From assembly GCF_030272615.1 (NCBI RefSeq), contig NC_081408.1, positions 66,538,546 through 66,602,545 of the forward strand: a stretch of 64,000 bases of DNA, written 5' to 3'. The DNA comes from Cryptomeria japonica (Eukaryota; Streptophyta; Pinopsida; Cupressales; Cupressaceae). This document shows positions 59,192 through 64,000 of the stretch, one piece after another; position 1 is the stretch's first letter; every line of letters begins with the position of its first letter. The position numbers were made by a program, and so were the translations under genes. The notes under the pieces were generated by a model. It was not told the origin of the DNA and did no database searches. It saw nothing but the letters and a program-made list of their open reading frames with translations.

Positions 59192-60556
59192 TGATGGCAC
59201 GATGAATCAATAAGGATCCAGACAACTAATGAGAGGGAAAGGTGAATCAGTACAGAGAAAACTGAATAAACTTTCACCAACCTCAATAACAATCTCACAA
59301 GTCAATCTTAGAACTAACTAGTTCAAACACTGAAGTACAAATTGCAATATCACTATCAAGTATACTGGTTGACTGCCATAATAGTATAACAACATAACAA
59401 CTATATAACTCTCAAAACCTTTTAAAAAAAACATTCAAATACTTTACTAACTATTGTAAACCCTCATTTTAAATTACTACCGGTCATTTTATCAGGTATC
59501 AAAGTGGATATAATAGTTAAGCAAATTAGCCACAAAAACATTCACCACTTGACACAATGATTTTGACGTGGGAACCCAAATGGGAGAAACTAGAGTGGGG
59601 ATGAGTACCCACAAGTGTTCTGAACTCTTCTGAAGTTCGCCTTTTTAGGAGCCAAGCCTGTTAAAGCTTACAAAAAGTCCTATTAAGAACAGATCCTGTT
59701 AGGGACCACCTGGTTAAGGGATTGACTATAATGCCCTATTAGAAGCAATACCCTATTAGGATAACCTCAGTAGAGGATTTAAAATCCAAGCTAATAGATC
59801 ACCTTGTTAGAGAATTTAGATAGCACTATGCCTGTTAAAGCATACCCAGTTAAGGGATTTGACTATTGTAATTGTTAGAAAACAACATGGGTTTGTTGAT
59901 ATAGTGAATAGAACTACTCTACTTGATCGGATCTTTTGCATGCTCCTATTTGTATTCACACATACTACAGATACACCTTTTGGTTTTGCAACCAATCACT
60001 CTTACACTTAACCAAAATTGCCAACACTATAACAAAACAACTCATCGACCATATAAACAAAATAATAGGTCAGTAACACATCACAAATCTAAGATCTCAT
60101 AGAGATTACAAACAAATCGGTCCAAATATGACAGTTGGACTACATAGAAGTCATTGCACATCATTCAAGATCACCACTTCATCAAATCATGTAACTCATC
60201 ATGCGGTTTCTACTATATGCAATGTACTCGCTCATTCCTAAGATAAAACTGTTATCTCTATGCACCAAAAGCATTTTAAACTCTTTACATACAACATGCA
60301 TATGTTACATAATCACCACCTTTCATCATTTGATCATAAACCAATACAACCAATTCAACAAGCTCCATCGGTTAGGGTTTAGCACATCAACAAGTAGAGT
60401 TACTGGTTGAACTCACTTGTTCTTAAGGGATACCAGTTTCCTTTGCTAGCTCACATACCGGTTGCAAAACAGTAATCATAACATCATTATCGGTTATAAT
60501 TGACATCAATGACAATAAAATAGTTCATCAATGCAATCTTCATGCAAATGTCAACA
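59192..60556 (-). repeat. C3 3' LTR (1365 bp)
   Basis: TGATGGCACGATG...ATGTCAACA on the plus strand, homologous to the C1 LTR. A polypurine-type sequence (ATCTCCCCCTTTGAC) follows at once on the right, showing it is the 3' LTR of a minus-strand element. Confidence 0.9.
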
Positions 60557-60571
60557 ATCTCCCCCTTTGAC
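60557..60571 (-). promoter_or_regulatory. C3 polypurine tract
   Basis: GTCAAAGGGGGAGAT on the minus strand, abutting the LTR. Confidence 0.85.
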
Positions 60572-60914
60572 ATTGATTGTGATGATTAAGAGTAATACAG
60601 ATACACAGGTATAGGAATCTTGGTTTACATTTTACCATGTACTCTCCTTCAACTAAGTCTCCATGCCTTCAGCTTGGTAACTAGCTATAGATCTTCTCTT
60701 TATGAATCATACAATTCATCTCCCATAATCATATAGTTCTTCTCCCCCTTTGACAACAATGCCAAAGTGAAAGTAAAACATGTAGTGTCATACTTCACTA
60801 TTCTGCATCAACAATTTGCAACTTGATTCTCTCCCTGTGGAATAACTCCACTCTACACCAATCCTGCTTCAAGATTCTTCAATTATCTTTGGGACTATTG
60901 TATTCTACATCTTC
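60572..60914 (-). other. C3 3' untranslated region
   Basis: No open frame of note. A second CTCCCCCTTTGAC-type tract occurs at about 60742-60754, i.e. another purine tract on the coding strand. Confidence 0.6.
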
Positions 60915-62518
60915 TCATTTGACCTCATGTAGGGGCACAACCTCTAGATGACTTCTAAGATAGTCAAAAGTAGTCCTCGAAAGAGGTTTAGTAAAGATAT
61001 CTGCTAGTTTCTCCTTAGTAGATACATGCTCCAATAACACATCTTTGCTCTTCACTTTCTCTCTTAAGAAATGATATTTCAGCTCAATATGATTGGTTCT
61101 AGCATGCAACACCTAGTTCTTTGAAATATTTATTACACTGGTGTTGTCACATAAAATGTTTATAGGTTCTATAATCTTCAGCTTGAATCCTTCCAGAATG
61201 TGTTTTATCTAGATTGCATAGGTACAATTCATATATGTTGCTACATATTTAGCTTCAGCAGTGGATTGAGAAATACTACCTTGCTTCTTGTTGCTCTAGG
61301 ATACAAGTCTTCCACTAGTTGTGCTCTTCCTATCATCAACATTACCTGCCCAGTTTGCATCTATATAAACCTTCAAATCAAAGTTACCTGTATATTTATA
61401 TCATAATCCATAGTCAATAGTACCTTTCAAATATCTGAATATCCTTTTAGTTTCTATCAAGTGTGTCTCCTTTGGATTATTCAGAAATCTGGCAACTAAA
61501 CCAACTACATGAGCAATATCTGGTCTGCTCTGAACAACATAATGGAGTTTCCCTATCATTTATTTATACTACTTCTCATCAACAGATGAAGCATCATCCT
61601 CCTTAGATAGTTTAAAAATTGTAACCATTGGTGTCCCAACTGGTTTACATTCACTCATTCCAAATACCTTTAACACCTCTTTCACATATTTAGATGGTGT
61701 GATAAAAATACAACTCTTCATTTACTGAATTTGAAAACTAATGAATAATTTTATCTCTCCAACTAGAGACATTTCAAATTCACTTTTCATCTCATTTGAA
61801 AAGTCATCACTCATTTCATAATTGCCTCCAAATGTAATATCATCTACAAATACTTCACTAACCAGTATCTTATCTCCTTCAGATTTGAGATATATATATT
61901 GTTGTCAATACTAGTTTTTTGAAAACCTATCTTCATTAGGTGTGAATGAAGTTTTTCATACCATGCTCTTGGTGCTTGCTTCAAACTATAATGTGCCTTT
62001 TGCAGTTTACACACCATATCCTTTGCATCAGTCAAAGCATAACCATCTGGCTCCTCAATGCATAGTTCCTCTTCCAGTATCTCATTTATAAATGTTGACT
62101 TCACATCCATCTAGTATACTTTGAATCCCTTATAGGATGCAAATGCAAGTAGAGTCTTACCTTCCAATCTAGCAACTAGTGCAAATGTCTCGCCATAATC
62201 TTCTCATTCTTGTTGTGCATAACCTTTGCATACCAATATAGCTTTGTTTCTGACTACTAATCCATCTTTGTTCAATTTATTCCTGAATACCCATTTAGTT
62301 CCTATCACATTTTTATTCACTTGTCTAGGTACTAGGGTCCATGTGTTGTTCTTCTCAATCTAGTCAAGCTCTTCTTCCATAGCTTTAATCTAGTGATCAT
62401 CTCCAAATGCTTCCTTAGCAGTTCTTGTCACAATAGTTGAGATCATGCAAGAATTCTCTCTAATTATTCTTTTGGTTAATACTCCAGCATCTTTTTCTCC
62501 AATAATCTGGTCAGGTTT
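60915..62518 (-). pseudogene. pol: C3 pol: reverse transcriptase and RNase H (Copia), truncated by E3
   Basis: From the right, the linker before RT matches C1 (IIG.KD.GVLT, ENSCMIS, KNNTWTLV). RT shows MDVKSTFINEILEE, then VCKLQKAHYSLKQAPRAWYE and the active site FVDD at 61839-61850 (usual YVDD). RNase H ends with HIELKYHFLREKV and VSTKEKLADIFTKPLS before TGA at 60915. Several stops (near 62100, 61720, 61400, 61215, 61112) and a frameshift near 61890 inactivate it. It is the most complete RT in the window, and it belongs to the group whose LTR ends resemble those of the E family. Confidence 0.92.
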
Positions 62519-63337
62519 TGTTAGATTCAATGACAATCCCAAAGAAACTGAGAGGGGGGTGAATCAGTGTCTAACCGATTGATAGAATATTCGAACTTAT
62601 TAATAACTTTGCATCCCAAAATAGTGTACCAGTAAATAAAAATTATTACAATAAATACAGATAATAGAGACAACATAGAAACACACCATAATGCAGCATA
62701 TTTAATGAGGAAACTCGGTGTGAGAAAAACCTCGGTGGGATTTGTGACCCACAATATTTACTCACTAGGCAATGAATAAATACTACTTACAATGAGGGGT
62801 CTGCACATGCCAGGAGGCCAACAACCTATAGCCCACTGCTCAATAAAGAGTCACACTGACTACAAAATGGATTATCAAATCCAATACAATGTACTGATCA
62901 AAACAAAATCTCTCATGCCAGGTTTAGTACTGGTTTAAGCTCAATCAATAACCAAAACCTTCACTGTCAACTATATCACCTTATAAAAAATTGCCTTATA
63001 CTTCTCATCCATCTACTTACATAAAATGACCAATAAGCTCTCGTACATATATGAGTCTTTTACAATATACCATTTCGGCTTTACAAAAGATAATTACATT
63101 ACAAAATAATTCATATAAACAAAACTTTATCCCATGTCGGCTAGAGTGCTGGTATACTTGTTGCCGATGTAATCTGAATGCCAGTGAAGTGCCTGCTGGT
63201 GCCGGTGTCTGTCGGTGTATGAATTTTTTGATGTTGGGCATGTAGAAACCAATTGCCGATGACTTTCTAGTTGGTTGCCAGATGGTTGCTATCAATGAGA
63301 ACATCAACTATTCTCATAAGAGTGTAGAATGCCAACA
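62519..63337 (-). repeat. E3 3' LTR (819 bp)
   Basis: TGTTAGATTCAATGACAATC...AATGCCAACA on the plus strand. It aligns with the E2 LTR, including the AAACTCGGTGTG and GGGATTTGTGACCCACAATATT block and the shared GAGAGGGGGGTGAATCAGT. A pyrimidine run (ATCTACCCCTTTGG) follows directly. Confidence 0.9.
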
Positions 63338-63466
63338 ATCTACCCCTTTGGCATTGATGGCAACACTCATGAGAAAAATCAAAACTATTATCCAAAAACT
63401 GAAATCCAAAAAGATGTGCTCCCCTTGAGCAAGTTGGTTACAAAAATTCTACCTCAAGGTTTGTAA

Positions 63467-64000
63467 TCAGTTGGTTACAATCTGAAAGATGTCCGCCAAA
63501 ATCATATTCAGACTCTGCATAAGTGTTTTGTTGTCATCTAAATTTGCCTCAATCTACTGGATCATACTGGTGAGATAGTGCATCTTCTGCTCTAGTGTCC
63601 GTTCTCCTTGTACTGTTGCCTTAGACAATTCATTTCTCTGAGTAATCAGATTATCCAGCCTTGGACCAAGTTTATCTTTTAGTTCCTAGGCATTAGACTT
63701 TATCCTTGCCTTTTCTTTCTCAATTTTTTCTAATTTCTCCTCAAAGACTGCCATTTCCTATTCAAAAACTGATATGACTCTGGATGGACCTAATATTATC
63801 CACAATGTCATCAATTTCTTTCTATGTCTTCTTGATCTCCTTATCAATGTCCTTAGTCAAACATTGAGGCTTACATGCTTCCATCTATAGATTGTTATAC
63901 TCCAAAATTGTATAATTGAGTATCGATAAAAGTGTATCTACATGATCAGTACATTTTTTAATTGTGTTTTCAAAAAATGTATTTTTCTCTTTTTCAATTC
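63467..64000 (-). pseudogene. E3 ORF2 C-terminal part
   Basis: The minus frame ends at TGA (63467) in ...SLNMILADIFQIVTN, which aligns with the E2 ORF2 end SINLILGDIF. Upstream it is coiled-coil-like (Glu/Lys/Leu-rich) with stops, as in E1 and E2. It runs off the window. Confidence 0.65.

Larger units (their letters stand above)
59192..62518 (-). mobile_element. C3: Copia retrotransposon, 3' part (split by E3 and continuing off the window)
   Basis: On the minus strand, RT and RNase H remnants are followed by a 3' untranslated tail, polypurine tract and a 1,365-base LTR. The left LTR edge directly abuts the microsatellite. It is the same family as C1: LTR and overlapping pol match. E3 splits pol at 62518, and the rest lies beyond the right edge. 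Confidence 0.9.
62519..64000 (-). mobile_element. E3: pol-less family E copy 3 (partial, continues off the window)
   Basis: The LTR and the start of the 3' region are visible. It is inserted in the pol gene of C3. The order on the minus strand, ORF2 tail, polypurine tract, LTR, equals that of E2. Its far LTR and target duplication lie outside. Confidence 0.85.

Noticed and set aside
58502-59225. Many overlapping ORFs up to 232 codons on both strands
   Set aside because: They translate only TA/TG/CA microsatellite sequence into Tyr, Ile, Met, Cys, His and Val repeats; no stop codon arises by composition, so no gene.
1-64000. tRNA, rRNA, snRNA or miRNA genes
   Set aside because: Only the short primer-binding complements of tRNAs were seen; no cloverleaf or conserved rRNA core was recognised by eye.

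Overview
The window looks like transposon-filled intergenic DNA from a land plant with a large genome. AT-rich spacers are packed with nested LTR retrotransposons (Copia, Gypsy-like and several that lack polymerase) plus a plant-type LINE with an RNase H domain. No intact host gene, rRNA or tRNA gene was recognised. A gymnosperm such as a conifer would fit the low gene density and old, decayed elements, but that is inference from genome style, not a marker.

Layout from left to right. (1) 1-10986: element E1, plus strand, with its 5' LTR cut by the window edge. It encodes a coiled-coil protein with five CCHC knuckles (ORF1) and a second protein of about 1,100 codons (ORF2), but no protease, integrase, reverse transcriptase or RNase H. 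A 3-kb gag-only element, N1, sits inside it in the opposite direction (2746-5752, target duplication GAAAG). (2) 10987-14573: AT-rich spacer with a possible exon-like pseudogene remnant and a small tandem repeat. (3) 14603-18841: truncated minus-strand Copia element C1. (4) 18842-36294: a minus-strand, pol-less Gypsy-like element G1 with a long LTR. Its left LTR is split by a Copia element C2 (18933-29380, duplication TAATC), and C2 is itself split by a second copy of the E family, E2 (21187-27744, duplication GATAA). (5) about 36500-55000: a decayed minus-strand LINE, split by a giant-LTR element with almost no coding content (41981-53311, LTRs of 4.4 kb, duplication CCTTC). (6) 55190-59191: plus-strand LINE RNase H remnant, an unrecognised degenerate ORF, a GGTTTAGGGTTAGG-like degenerate repeat and a 700-bp TA/TATG/TACA microsatellite with a long inverted repeat. 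(7) 59192-64000: minus-strand Copia C3 with RT and RNase H remnants, split at 62519 by a third E-family copy, E3, that runs off the window.

The most interesting signal is the E family (E1, E2, E3). Three copies share one architecture: LTRs, an initiator-Met-type primer site, a multi-knuckle CCHC ORF1 and a long conserved ORF2 of unknown function, with no pol. Their LTR 3' ends and primer sites resemble those of the pol-bearing Copia elements next to them, which suggests that Copia enzymes mobilise them. All reading frames in the window are broken, so everything here is fossil or non-autonomous. The decay looks dominated by C-to-T and G-to-A changes.
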